From the NCBI RefSeq assembly GCF_003315035.1, contig NZ_QNRE01000007.1, positions 124,001 to 188,000 on the forward strand: 64,000 bases of DNA. The letters are read 5' to 3'. The position numbers were made by a program, and so were the translations under genes. Positions 48,447 through 57,028 of the stretch are shown in pieces (the stretch's first letter is position 1; every line of letters begins with the position of its first letter). The stretch comes from Nocardia puris (lineage in GTDB: Bacteria > Actinomycetota > Actinomycetes > Mycobacteriales > Mycobacteriaceae). A model generated the notes under the pieces. The model ran no database searches and was not told the origin of the DNA. It worked only from the letters and a program-made list of their open reading frames with translations.

Positions 48447-50935
48447 TCCGAGCGGGTTGGGACAGGTGGCGGCTGTTCACGTTCGGTGAACTGATCGCCC
48501 ACCCCGCGCGCTCGGCCCTCTCGACGGCGGTGCTGGCGCTCTCCTGCGCGCTGCTCGTCGCCGTGCTCAGCATGGCGGGCTCGGTCACCGGGTCGGTCGC
48601 GGCCCTGACCGACGCGATCGGGGGTGACGCGTCGCTGGAGGTCACCGGCGTCACCGAGAGCGGATTCGATCAGGACCTCCTGCGCGAGGTCTCGGACGTG
48701 CCCGGCGTCCGGGCCGCGGTGCCGATGCTGCGCACCCGGATCGGCCCGTCCGACCAGCGCGCGCTGCTGGTCGGCGCGGACGCGCGGGTGGCGGCGCTCG
48801 GCGGCGACCTCGACGGCGCGCTCGGCGGCACGGGCGCGAACCTGCTGACCGTGCCCGACGGCGTGGTGGTCGGCGCGGCACTGGGCAGGCGACCAGGCGA
48901 GCGGTTTCCTCTGGGGCACACCACCGTAACGGTCGCGGGGGTGCTCGACGACGCGGCGTCGAAGGACCTCAACAGCGGCTACATCGTCCTCGCGCTGCTC
49001 CCCGTGGCGCAGAAGATCGCCGGGCGCGCGGGCTCTCTCGACTCGATCCAGATCGTCACCGACCCCGGCGCGGACGCGGCGCGCGTGCGCGCGGACCTCA
49101 CCGCCGTAGTCGACGGCCGCGCGGTCGTCGCCGACCCGAGCCTGCGCGCGCTCCAGGCGAGCGGATCGATCCGGGTGGTCGAGTACTCGACCATCATGGC
49201 CGCCGCCGCGGCCCTGGTGGTGTCGAGCTTCCTCGTCTACAACGTGATGAGCATGGCTGTGGCGCAACGCAGGCCGGTGCTGTCGCTGTTGCGGGCGGTC
49301 GGTGGACGCCGAAACGCCTTGGTGCGCGACCTCATCGCCGAAGCCGTCCTGATCGGCATGCTCGGCGGCGTGCTCGGCGCGCTGCTCGGCGTCTTCCTCG
49401 GCCGCTTCGCCATCGACGGCATTCCGACGGCGATGATCGCGGCGGCCGAGGTGCGCCCGCGCTATATGGTTCCGCCGCATGCGATTCCGGCGGGGATCGT
49501 GTCCTGCGTGCTGGCGAGTGTCGCCGCGACGGTGCTGGCCGCGCGCCAGGTCTATCGCGTGGAACCGGTGGAAGCGCTCGCGCCGGTGGCGGGTTCGCGC
49601 GTACCCCCGGTCGGTCCGGTCGCGAAGGGCTTCGCACTGGCGGGCGGTGTGGTGATGCTCGCTGGTGCGGTGTATCTGACTTACGCGGGGGTGGGCCAAC
49701 TTTCGGTCGCGACGATCGCACTGTCCATCGCCGGAGCCATCTGCCTGTGCTTCGCGGGGATGCGACCGATGGTCCGGCTGGCGGCGGCGACCACGGGATT
49801 GTGCGGATCGGCCGGTGCGCTGGGCGCGACCACCGTGCACCGCGCGCCGCGGCGGGTGTGGGCCACCGCCATGACGGTGATGATCGCGGTCACCGCCACC
49901 GTCGCCGTGGGGGGCGCGTCGCGCAACCTGGTCGACTCCGCGGCGGATTCGTTCGGGGCGCTCGGCGGGCGCGACGCCTATGTCAGCCCGGCCACGCTCG
50001 CCGAATTTCCCACGGGCCCGGTGCTTCCCGCCGGTCTGAAAGACCGGCTGCGGGCGGTTCCCGGTGTGCGCGAGGTCACTTCGGCGCAGATGGCCTTCGC
50101 CACGCTCGGCCGCGACCGCGTTCTGCTGCAGGCGTTCGAGGCCGGGCTGCCCGCGGTGGGCGTGGGCGAACTCGCGCCGTGGGTGGTGCGGCGAATGGCC
50201 TCCGGCGAAGGCGTGGTGCTCTCCCGCGACGTCGCCGATCGGCTGTCCGCCGACATCGGCACGCTGATCGACCTGCCGACGCCGACCGGCGTGCACCGCG
50301 TGCGCGTCCTCGCCATCGTCCCCTACTTCTCCGCGGTGTCGGGCATCGTGCTGCTCGACCTCGACATCCTGCGCGACTGGTTCCAGCGGCCGGGGGAGAC
50401 GATCCTCGGCCTCGCGTTCGCCCCGGACGCCGACCCGGCCGTCGTACTGGAGGAGATCCGCCGCACGGTGCCGCCCGGTCTCCAGGTCGAGACCGGCGCG
50501 GGCGCGGTGCGCGCCGTCACCGACGGGGTGCGGCAGGGCACCGCGCTCTCCGGCGCGATCCTCTGGATCGTGGTCCTGGTCGCGACCGCCGCCCTGCTCA
50601 ACACCGCGATGCTGTCCATGCTGGAGCGCCGGCGCGAACTCGGCGTCCTGCGCGCGATGGGGGCCGCGCGCGGGTTCCTGCTGCGCACCGTGCTCGCCGA
50701 ATCGGCGGGGATCGCGGTGTCCGGGGCCGCTGTGGGGCTCGTGACGGGCGCGGTCATCCAGCATCTGGCCACCACCGCCATGGGCCAGGCCATGACCCTG
50801 GACGTGGCCTACGAGCCGAGCCCGATCCAACTCGGCTACGCCCTCGCGGCCCTGCTCCTGGCCCTGGCGGGGTCGGTGCCGCCCGCCCTGCACGCCGCTC
50901 GCCTGCCGGTCGTGGAGGCCATCGCCCTGGACTGA
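48443..50935 (+). CDS. ABC transporter permease with duplicated FtsX domain
   Basis: The product is 830 residues. There is a first membrane helix (ARSALSTAVLALSCALLVAVL), a large extracytoplasmic region, an FtsX helix block near residues 255-370, a second extracytoplasmic region and a second FtsX block at the C-terminus (LERRRELGVLRAMGAARGFLL). This layout is that of MacB/LolC-like mechanotransmission exporters that move lipids or peptides from the outer face of the membrane. It is the last gene of the PKS cluster and suggests transport of the finished lipid. Confidence 0.9.
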   Translation: MIRAGWDRWRLFTFGELIAHPARSALSTAVLALSCALLVAVLSMAGSVTGSVAALTDAIGGDASLEVTGVTESGFDQDLLREVSDVPGVRAAVPMLRTRIGPSDQRALLVGADARVAALGGDLDGALGGTGANLLTVPDGVVVGAALGRRPGERFPLGHTTVTVAGVLDDAASKDLNSGYIVLALLPVAQKIAGRAGSLDSIQIVTDPGADAARVRADLTAVVDGRAVVADPSLRALQASGSIRVVEYSTIMAAAAALVVSSFLVYNVMSMAVAQRRPVLSLLRAVGGRRNALVRDLIAEAVLIGMLGGVLGALLGVFLGRFAIDGIPTAMIAAAEVRPRYMVPPHAIPAGIVSCVLASVAATVLAARQVYRVEPVEALAPVAGSRVPPVGPVAKGFALAGGVVMLAGAVYLTYAGVGQLSVATIALSIAGAICLCFAGMRPMVRLAAATTGLCGSAGALGATTVHRAPRRVWATAMTVMIAVTATVAVGGASRNLVDSAADSFGALGGRDAYVSPATLAEFPTGPVLPAGLKDRLRAVPGVREVTSAQMAFATLGRDRVLLQAFEAGLPAVGVGELAPWVVRRMASGEGVVLSRDVADRLSADIGTLIDLPTPTGVHRVRVLAIVPYFSAVSGIVLLDLDILRDWFQRPGETILGLAFAPDADPAVVLEEIRRTVPPGLQVETGAGAVRAVTDGVRQGTALSGAILWIVVLVATAALLNTAMLSMLERRRELGVLRAMGAARGFLLRTVLAESAGIAVSGAAVGLVTGAVIQHLATTAMGQAMTLDVAYEPSPIQLGYALAALLLALAGSVPPALHAARLPVVEAIALD

Positions 50936-50966
50936 GCCGGATAACGAGAAGGATCGGCCCTGATAT

Positions 50967-50982
50967 GTGCGCACGTGCGCAC
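50967..50982. promoter_or_regulatory. Tandem GTGCGCAC palindromes, probable ArsR operator
   Basis: GTGCGCAC is repeated twice without a gap, and each copy is itself a palindrome. A near-consensus -10 (TATAGT, 50992-50997) follows by 9 bases, so the pair covers the -35 region of the MFS-ArsR operon. Confidence 0.65.
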
Positions 50983-51032
50983 GTAAAGTCGTATAGTGGT
51001 GGCGCCCTGTCGAATAAGGGAGGGATGCGGTC

Positions 51033-52268
51033 GTGCTGGATGTACTGCGGAATCGGACGTTCCGGAAGTTGTTCGCCGCCCAGGTCGTCGCGCTGGTCGG
51101 CACCGGGCTGCTAGCCGTCGCACTGGGCTTGCTGGCCTACGACCTGGCCGGGGGCTCGGCCGGGGCGGTCCTGGGAACCGCGCTCGCGATCAAGATGGGG
51201 GCGTACGTGGGGCTCGCCCCGGTGATCGCGGTCGTGGTCGCCGGTCTGCCGAAGCGGGCGGTGCTGGTGGGGGCCGATGTGGCGCGAGCGACCGTGGCGC
51301 TCCTGCTCCCGTGGGTCTCGGAGGTTTGGCAGATCTACGTGCTGGTGTTGATCCTGCAGTCGGCCTCGGCCACCTTCACGCCCGCTTTCCAGTCGTTGAT
51401 CCCGTCGGTGCTGACCGACGAGCACCAGTACACGCGCGGCCTGTCACTCTCGCGCCTCGCCTACGACCTGGAGGCGGTGCTCTCGCCCCTGCTGGCGGCG
51501 GTGGCGCTGCTGTTCGTCAGCTACTCGGCGTTGTTCGCGGGCACCGTCGCCGGATTCGTCGGGTCGGCACTGCTGGTGCTGGGCACCTCGCTGCCCGCGC
51601 TGCCACCACCGGATCGGTCGCGACCGTTCCTCACGCGAGTTATGCAGGGCGCCAAGGTGATGTGGGAGCGGCCGGTGCTGCGTTCTTTGCTCGCAATGAA
51701 TCTCGCAGTCGCGGCGGCGACCGGCGCGGTGGTCGTCAACACCGTGGTGTATGTGCGAGACCTGTTGGGGAGCAACGATATCGGCGTCGCCATAGCCCTC
51801 GGCTGCTTCGGCGCGGGTTCGATGGCGGTGGCACTGACCCTCCCGCGCCTGCTCACCCAGGTCCCCGATCGCGTGCTGATGCTCGGCGGCTGCGCGGTCG
51901 CCTCCCTCGGACTGGCGGCGTTGAGTGTGCTGTTGTTCGCCGATCCCGGGCGCGGCAACGGTTGGCTGGTGCTCGGCGTGACGTGGTTGGTGCTGGGGGC
52001 CGGGACATCCCTGGTCAACACGCCGACGGCGCGATTGCTGCGCTACCGGACCGACGAATCGGAGCGCTCTTCGGTGTTCACCACCCAGTTCTCCCTGTCG
52101 CACGCCTGCTACCTGCTCACCTACCCCCTCGCGGGATGGGCGGGCGCGCGACTCGGGCACGTCGCGGCGGCGGTCGCGCTCACCCTCCTGGCTACACTGG
52201 CATGGATCACAGCCACCCGCCTGTGGCCGGCGCGCCTACCCGCCACCCAGGCCGCGACGACCGGATGA
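51033..52268 (+). CDS. MFS transporter co-operonic with an ArsR regulator
   Basis: The product is 411 residues with about 12 helices (FRKLFAAQVVALVGTGLLAVALGLLAYDL first; a central MNLAVAAATGAVVVNTVVYVRDLLGS). GGGAGGG precedes the GTG start. Such MFS-ArsR pairs often export metals or toxic compounds under control of the co-encoded sensor. The regulator's C-terminal His residues make a metal substrate plausible, but nothing in the transporter proves this. Confidence 0.85.
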   Translation: MLDVLRNRTFRKLFAAQVVALVGTGLLAVALGLLAYDLAGGSAGAVLGTALAIKMGAYVGLAPVIAVVVAGLPKRAVLVGADVARATVALLLPWVSEVWQIYVLVLILQSASATFTPAFQSLIPSVLTDEHQYTRGLSLSRLAYDLEAVLSPLLAAVALLFVSYSALFAGTVAGFVGSALLVLGTSLPALPPPDRSRPFLTRVMQGAKVMWERPVLRSLLAMNLAVAAATGAVVVNTVVYVRDLLGSNDIGVAIALGCFGAGSMAVALTLPRLLTQVPDRVLMLGGCAVASLGLAALSVLLFADPGRGNGWLVLGVTWLVLGAGTSLVNTPTARLLRYRTDESERSSVFTTQFSLSHACYLLTYPLAGWAGARLGHVAAAVALTLLATLAWITATRLWPARLPATQAATTG

Positions 52269-52281
52269 GAGGTGACGGGCG

Positions 52282-52653
52282 ATGCCCGAGCGCGCAGCCT
52301 CCGACCCCGCAGGCGCCCCCGCGAGCCTCGCCCACGTCCACACCCCCGACGACGCCCGCCTGGCCGTCGCCACCAGCATCTTCCAGATGCTCTCCGACCC
52401 CACCCGCCTCCACCTCCTCTGGCTGCTCACCCACGGCGAATCCGACGTCACCGCTCTCACCGAAGCCTGCGGCGCCTCCCGCACCGCCGTCAGCCAACAT
52501 CTGGCCAAACTCCGCTTCACCGGCCTGGTCGACGCCCGCAAAGAGGGCCGCCACGTGATCTACCGCCTCCGCGGCGGCCACGTAACCCGCCTGGTCCGCG
52601 AAGGACTGAGCCACGCCGACCACATTGTCACCGGCGAACCACCCCACGAGTGA
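52282..52653 (+). CDS. ArsR/SmtB-family regulator, possible metal sensor
   Basis: The product is 123 residues. The winged helix includes FQMLSDPTRLHLLWLLTHGE and ACGASRTAVSQHLAKLRFTGLV, with the wing KEGRHVIYRLRGGHV. The C-terminal helix SHADHIVTGEPPHE has Asp, His and Glu spaced as in alpha-5 metal sites of SmtB-type sensors. It lies 13 bases after the MFS stop and probably autoregulates through the palindromes at 50967-50982. Confidence 0.88.
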   Translation: MPERAASDPAGAPASLAHVHTPDDARLAVATSIFQMLSDPTRLHLLWLLTHGESDVTALTEACGASRTAVSQHLAKLRFTGLVDARKEGRHVIYRLRGGHVTRLVREGLSHADHIVTGEPPHE

Positions 52654-52661
52654 ACCGGATC

Positions 52662-52733
52662 GGGGGTGATCGTTTCGACGAAAAGTGAAGGAAATTCGCC
52701 GCTTCGGCCCGGAAACACCCAGGTCAATCAGTG
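52662..52733 (+). promoter_or_regulatory. CRISPR leader-like sequence before a lone repeat
   Basis: The stretch contains GTGATCGTTTCGACG, AAAAGTGAAGGAAATTCGCC and then ACCCAGGTCAATCAGTG at the repeat. Parts recur before the arrays at 33658 (CCCAGGTCA) and 54587 (GTGATCGTCGAAAGTG). Confidence 0.6.
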
Positions 52734-52761
52734 GTGCTCCCCGCGCACGCGGGGATGAGCA
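52734..52761 (+). CRISPR. Solitary CRISPR repeat (collapsed array)
   Basis: One 28-bp unit, GTGCTCCCCGCG then CACGCGGGGATGAGCA, has the same framework as the main array but a different stem (CCCCGC/GCGGGG). It stands behind a leader-like sequence, with no second repeat downstream. Confidence 0.75.
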
Positions 52762-52855
52762 TCCCCGCAAGTGCCCAAGTCTGACTCCACCTCACCGGCT
52801 GACTTCATCTGGCCTGCGCAGTCGGCGCTCTTCCAGACCGTGTCGCGAGAAGCCC

Positions 52856-54028
52856 TCATGCCGTGGGCGTCCTGGACAACGTCGAGTCGGCAACGGTCGG
52901 TGGGTTGTCGGCGGAGTCGGCGGATACCAACTGCTCCAACTCCGCGCGCCGGAATCCCATTGCGGTGGTGATCATTCCGGCGATAGCGAGCACGGCGATG
53001 GCGGTGAAGGCGGTGTGGAACCCGGGGAGGCCGGTTCCGGACACGAGCACGGTGGATACGGCGGCGACGCCGGCTGCCGCGCCGATCTCGCGCACGGTTT
53101 CGACAAGGCCCGAGGCCAGTCCCGACTCCGAGGCGGAGACGCCGGAGAGGGCGACGATTTGCAGGGAGGGGACGCACAATCCGAAGCCGAGGCCCGCGAG
53201 AAGGAACGCCGGCAGGAGATGGGTGGTGTAGGAGGCGTCGGCGGGGAGTTGGGTCAGCCAGAGCATGCCGGTCGCCAGAAGAGACAGGCCGGTGATCAGC
53301 AGGGGGCGGATGCCCAGGCGGGTGGCGAGGCGGCCCGCAGTGGCGGCGGCCGCGAATTCTGTTGTGGTAGTGGCCAACCAGGCCAGTCCGGCCTGGCTCG
53401 GTGTGTAGCCGAGCTGCTGCTGCATGAGCAACGACCCGAGGAAGATGAAGGCAAAGAACGCGCCGAACGCCAGGAAGTTCGTCAGGTTCGCCGTGACCAG
53501 GGGGCGGTGTCGCACGGTCGCGAGGGGGACGAGCGGTGCCGGTGAGCGCGCTTCGATCCGCACGAACGCCACCAGCAGGCCGGCGGCCGTGAGGAACCAC
53601 CCCAGCGTGGAGACGGCGAGCCAGCCGTGGGTGGCGGCGTGGTGCAGCGCGTAGACGGACATCAGGAGTCCACCGGTGACAGTCGTCGCGCCCGCGACAT
53701 CGAGACGCGCTGGACCTTCGCGGGGCCGATCGGCGACCACGTGGATCGCGGCGAGCGTGATGAGCAACAGGCCCACGGGGATATTGATGAGGAACGCCCA
53801 GCGCCAGCCGGGACCGTCGGCGATCAGACCGCCGGCGACCACGCCGACCGTGCCCGCCACGCCGCCCACGGCTCCGAAGATGCCGAGTGCGCGGATGCGG
53901 TGCTTGCCTTCGGGGAAGGTCACGGCCAGCAGTGACAGCGCGGCCGGTGCCGTGAGCGCGCCACCCAGGCCCTGAAGTGCGCGGGCGGTTCTGCCCCACC
54001 TACGAACGAAGTCGCACCGGATCGACAT
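52856..54028 (-). pseudogene. 5'-truncated MFS drug exporter (DHA2 family)
   Basis: The frame is open for 390 residues, but the alignment to EmrB/QacA-type pumps begins only at RALQGLGGALTAPAALSLL, at the end of helix 4. The usual start, with the DxTIVNVALP helix and helices 2-3, is missing. The ~15 residues before RALQG (SIRCDFVRRWGRTA) do not fit the family, so a junction lies near 53985-53995. The rest, including the late helices, is intact and free of stops, so the loss looks recent. A functional pump is unlikely. Confidence 0.75.
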
Positions 54029-54034
54029 CGATCC
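54019..54034. repeat. Perfect palindrome near the truncation junction
   Basis: GGATCGA-CA-TCGATCC is an inverted repeat about 30 bases from where MFS similarity ends. It could be a relic of the recombination or a terminator-like hairpin for the YCII gene. Confidence 0.5.
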
Positions 54035-54082
54035 GAGAAGAATCTTCGGCCGACAGCCTCGGTCAGGTTCCGGCGTTCGGTC

Positions 54083-54418
54083 TCACTCCCACACGGGACG
54101 GACCTCGACGCACCCGCGTTGCGCGTAGGGATGGCGGGCCGCGATGGCGAGCGCCTCGTCCAGATTCGCGCACTCGATGATGTCGACGCCGCCGACGAAA
54201 TCCTTGGTCTCCGCGAACGGCCCGTCGGACACCAGCGTTTCCCCGTCCCGGACCCGGACCGTCCTGGCCTCCGCCACCGGACGCAACCGTGCGCCCGCCA
54301 GACTGGTCCCCCGGCGATCCACCTCGTCGTCGTACGCCTTGAACGCCGGGTCCGCCGTGATCTCCTCCATACTCGGCGACGCGGTCTCGTCGTCACAGAT
54401 CAGCAAGACATATTTCAT
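54083..54418 (-). CDS. YCII-related (DGPF) domain protein
   Basis: The product is 111 residues: MKYVLLICDDE..., VRVRDGETLVSDGPFAETKDFVGGVDIIECANLDEALAIAARHP and the end GCVEVRPVWE. This is the small YCII/DGPF fold, whose members usually sit next to an extracytoplasmic-function sigma factor gene. No sigma factor follows here; instead, 54 bases on, the truncated MFS frame begins, so the usual partner may have been lost in the same event. The ATG at 54418 is fixed by the conserved start. Confidence 0.85.
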   Translation of the reverse strand: MKYVLLICDDETASPSMEEITADPAFKAYDDEVDRRGTSLAGARLRPVAEARTVRVRDGETLVSDGPFAETKDFVGGVDIIECANLDEALAIAARHPYAQRGCVEVRPVWE

Positions 54419-55168
54419 GGACCCACTATGCGCCTGACGGGGGGAGGGATGAGGGCGTTGTGAACATGAAGGGGTACAGCGAGTCATCAGCTGGGTCCGT
54501 TGCCTTTCGGCACCCGAGCGGAGGTGAGGTGATCGTCGAAAGTGCAGGTAGAGTGGTGGTCCGGCTCGAAACCACAGGTAGATCAGGGGCTCCCCGCTCT
54601 CGCGGGGATGAGCCCGTGGACTTGGTCTCCGCCTACAAGGCCCTGCCGTGCTCCCCGCGCATGCGGGGATGGTTCCGTCGCCGACTACGTCGGCGTGTGA
54701 TTACCGTTTGGCAGGACAGTTCGGTGAGCCCTGGATCGCCATGTCCGCGAGGGCATGCCGTACCCGGGACTTCCGAGCCGACGACAAACAACTCGGGGAC
54801 GGCGCTGTCATCGCAGTCCACTCGGCCACGCCCGACCTCCCGTCCACGCGGACGCCACTGTCCGAACGCGCCCGTGCTGGAATGTTGCTGCGGCAGTGGG
54901 GGAGTCGTCGCGCCGACCGTCTCCGACCTGCTGCGCCCCACGTGCCCCGCACCGCCTCCACCCACCCCACACCCAACGTGACCAGCGAATATACCCACCC
55001 CCCGTGTGCTAGGGTGTCGCGCCGGTGGTCGGGTTGCTGTGCGCGGTGGCGGGATTACGGATCGGATTAATCTTCGGTTACTGTCCAGCGCCGGGTGGCG
55101 TGGTCGCTTAGATTGCCAAACGGGTGGTGACACCCGGGTTTCCCTTATCCGAAATGTGGAGGGCTGCT
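54419..55168. other. Gene-poor 750-bp stretch with a two-repeat CRISPR locus
   Basis: Apart from the repeats at 54587-54675 and their leader-like upstream sequence, I find no gene. Frames on both strands between 54680 and 55060 are open but have Arg/Pro-rich translations without recognisable domains. The last ~100 bases should hold the promoter of the amino-acid ABC operon. Confidence 0.5.
54587..54675 (+). CRISPR. Two-repeat CRISPR remnant
   Basis: Two 28-bp repeats (54587-54614 and 54648-54675) enclose one 33-bp spacer. The first has the stem CCCCGC/GCGGGG with diverged ends (GGGCTCC); the second is GTGCTCCCCGCGC then ATGCGGGGATGGTTC. Upstream GTGATCGTCGAAAGTG (54528-54543) and a CACAGGTAGATCAGG boundary resemble the leader of the lone repeat at 52734. 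Confidence 0.8.
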
Positions 55169-56071
55169 GTGTCTGTTCGATCCGTGCTTGGCAGGCGTGC
55201 CCTGCAGGCGATGTGTGCGCTCGCCGGTGGCGCACTCGTCCTGACGGGGTGTACCAATACCGAGGAAACCGGGACGGAAGCGGAGAAGGTTCAGGTCGAC
55301 AAGGTCGACACCATCGCCGCGCAGTTGCCGGACAAGATCGCGCAGGCCGGCAAGCTGGTGGTCGGCGTGAATGTGCCCTACCAGCCGAACGAGTACAAGG
55401 ATGCGAGCGGCAAGATCGTCGGGTTCGACGTGGACCTGATGGACGCCGTGGCCGATGTCCTCGGTATCGAGGCCGAGTACGTCGAGTCGGCGTTCGAGAA
55501 GATCATCCCCGCCGTGCAGGCCGGGACCTACGACGTGGGCATGTCGTCGATCACCGACACCAAGGAGCGCGAGGAGCAGGTCGACTTCACCACCTACTTC
55601 AGCGCCGGTATCCAGTGGGCGCAGCCGGTCGGCAAGCCGATCGACCCGAACGACGCCTGCGGCAAGAAGGTCGCCGTCCAGGCCACCACCATCGAGCACA
55701 CCGACGAGGTGCCCGCCAAGAGCGCCGAATGCGTCGCGCAGGGCAAGCCGCCGATCGACATCAAGGCGTTCGAGGAGCAGTCCGCCGCCACCAACGCGCT
55801 GGTGCTCGGCCAGGTGGACGCCATGTCCGCCGACTCCCCGGTGACCGCCTACGCCATCAAGCAGAGCGACGGCAAGATCGAGCCCGCAGGCCCGGTCTTC
55901 GATTCCGCCCCCTACGGCTGGGCCGTCGCCAAGGGCAGCCCGCTGTCCGCCGCCCTGCAGGCCGCGGTGAACCACCTCATCCAGAACGGCCAGTACCGCG
56001 AGATCACCGAGGCGTGGGGCGTGCAGGAAGGTGGCATCACCGAATCCGTCATCAACGGAGCCGTGAGCTGA
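55169..56071 (+). CDS. Amino-acid ABC transporter substrate-binding lipoprotein
   Basis: The product is 300 residues from the GTG at 55169, chosen because GGAGGG lies 6 bases upstream and the signal peptide then ends in the lipobox LTGC. The body is a family 3 (polar amino-acid) binding protein: GKLVVGVNVPYQPNEYKDASGKIVGFDVDLMDAVAD, VGMSSITDTKEREEQVDF. It is the first gene of a three-gene importer operon. Exact specificity (glutamate, glutamine, cystine or a basic amino acid) cannot be read from sequence. Confidence 0.92.
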   Translation: MSVRSVLGRRALQAMCALAGGALVLTGCTNTEETGTEAEKVQVDKVDTIAAQLPDKIAQAGKLVVGVNVPYQPNEYKDASGKIVGFDVDLMDAVADVLGIEAEYVESAFEKIIPAVQAGTYDVGMSSITDTKEREEQVDFTTYFSAGIQWAQPVGKPIDPNDACGKKVAVQATTIEHTDEVPAKSAECVAQGKPPIDIKAFEEQSAATNALVLGQVDAMSADSPVTAYAIKQSDGKIEPAGPVFDSAPYGWAVAKGSPLSAALQAAVNHLIQNGQYREITEAWGVQEGGITESVINGAVS

Positions 56072-56074
56072 CAC

Positions 56075-57028
56075 ATGCCCGATCTGGAGAAGTCCGCCGC
56101 GCCCGGTGATCCCGGGCGCGGCGCCGCGCCGAGCGAGCCGGAACCCATCAAGGCGGTCCCGCTGCGCAAACCGGGCCGCTGGATCGCGGCGGCCGCCATC
56201 CTCGTCCTGCTGGGCCTGTTCATCTACGGCGCCGCCACCAACCCGGCCTACCAGTGGGACACCTACGCCCGCTACCTGTTCGACAGCCGCATCCTGTCCG
56301 GCGCGGTGGTCACCCTCGAGCTGACCGTGCTCGCCATGGCGATCGCCATCGCGCTGGGCACGGTGCTGGCGGTGATGCGCCTGTCGCCGAACCCGGTGCT
56401 GCGCGCCACCGCGTGGGTGTATCTGTGGATCTTCCGCGGCACACCGGTGTTCGTGCAGTTGGTGTTCTGGGGACTGTTCCCGTCGATCTACCGGCAGATC
56501 CAGCTGGGCGTGCCGTTCGGACCCCAGTTCTTCGAACTCGACGTGCAGGGTTTGCAGGCGGCGTTCACGTTCGCCGTGATCGGCCTGGGCCTCAACGAGG
56601 CCGCGTACATGGCCGAAATCGTGCGCGCCGGCATCAATTCCGTGGGTGAGGGGCAGCGGGAGGCGTCGGTCGCGCTGGGCATGTCCTGGTCGCAGACCAT
56701 GCGCCGCACCGTGCTGCCGCAGGCCATGCGGGTGATCATCCCGCCCACCGGCAACGAGCTGATCGGCATGCTGAAGACCACGTCGCTGGTGACGGCGATC
56801 CCGCTGAGCACCGACCTCTACGGCCGCGCCCGCGACATCTACGGCGTGAACTTCCAGCCGATCCCGCTGCTGCTGGTCACCGCCACCTGGTACCTGGCCA
56901 TCACCAGCGTGCTCATGGTGGGCCAGTACTACCTGGAGCGGCACTACTCGCGCGGCGTCTCCCGCCAGCTCACCGCGAAACAGTTGCAGGAGCTGGCCGA
57001 CGCGCAGAGTGTGGTGAAGGCGAAATGA
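56075..57028 (+). CDS. Amino-acid ABC transporter permease
   Basis: The product is 317 residues. After a Pro-rich cytoplasmic lead come about five helices of the HisM/GltK type (RILSGAVVTLELTVLAMAIAIALG; AWVYLWIFRGTPVFVQLVFWGLF). The EAA loop is EIVRAGINSVGEGQREASVALGM. One permease gene suggests a homodimeric channel. It follows the binding-protein stop by 3 bases and overlaps the ATPase start (ATGA). Confidence 0.93.
   Translation: MPDLEKSAAPGDPGRGAAPSEPEPIKAVPLRKPGRWIAAAAILVLLGLFIYGAATNPAYQWDTYARYLFDSRILSGAVVTLELTVLAMAIAIALGTVLAVMRLSPNPVLRATAWVYLWIFRGTPVFVQLVFWGLFPSIYRQIQLGVPFGPQFFELDVQGLQAAFTFAVIGLGLNEAAYMAEIVRAGINSVGEGQREASVALGMSWSQTMRRTVLPQAMRVIIPPTGNELIGMLKTTSLVTAIPLSTDLYGRARDIYGVNFQPIPLLLVTATWYLAITSVLMVGQYYLERHYSRGVSRQLTAKQLQELADAQSVVKAK

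Noticed and set aside
54083..54418. YCII gene as part of a sigma-factor operon
   Set aside because: No sigma-factor sequence is found on either side within the window, so only the YCII protein is called.
54680..55070. Open frames downstream of the two-repeat CRISPR remnant
   Set aside because: All frames are open but their translations are Arg/Pro-rich, with no ribosome-binding site and no recognisable domain; not called as genes.
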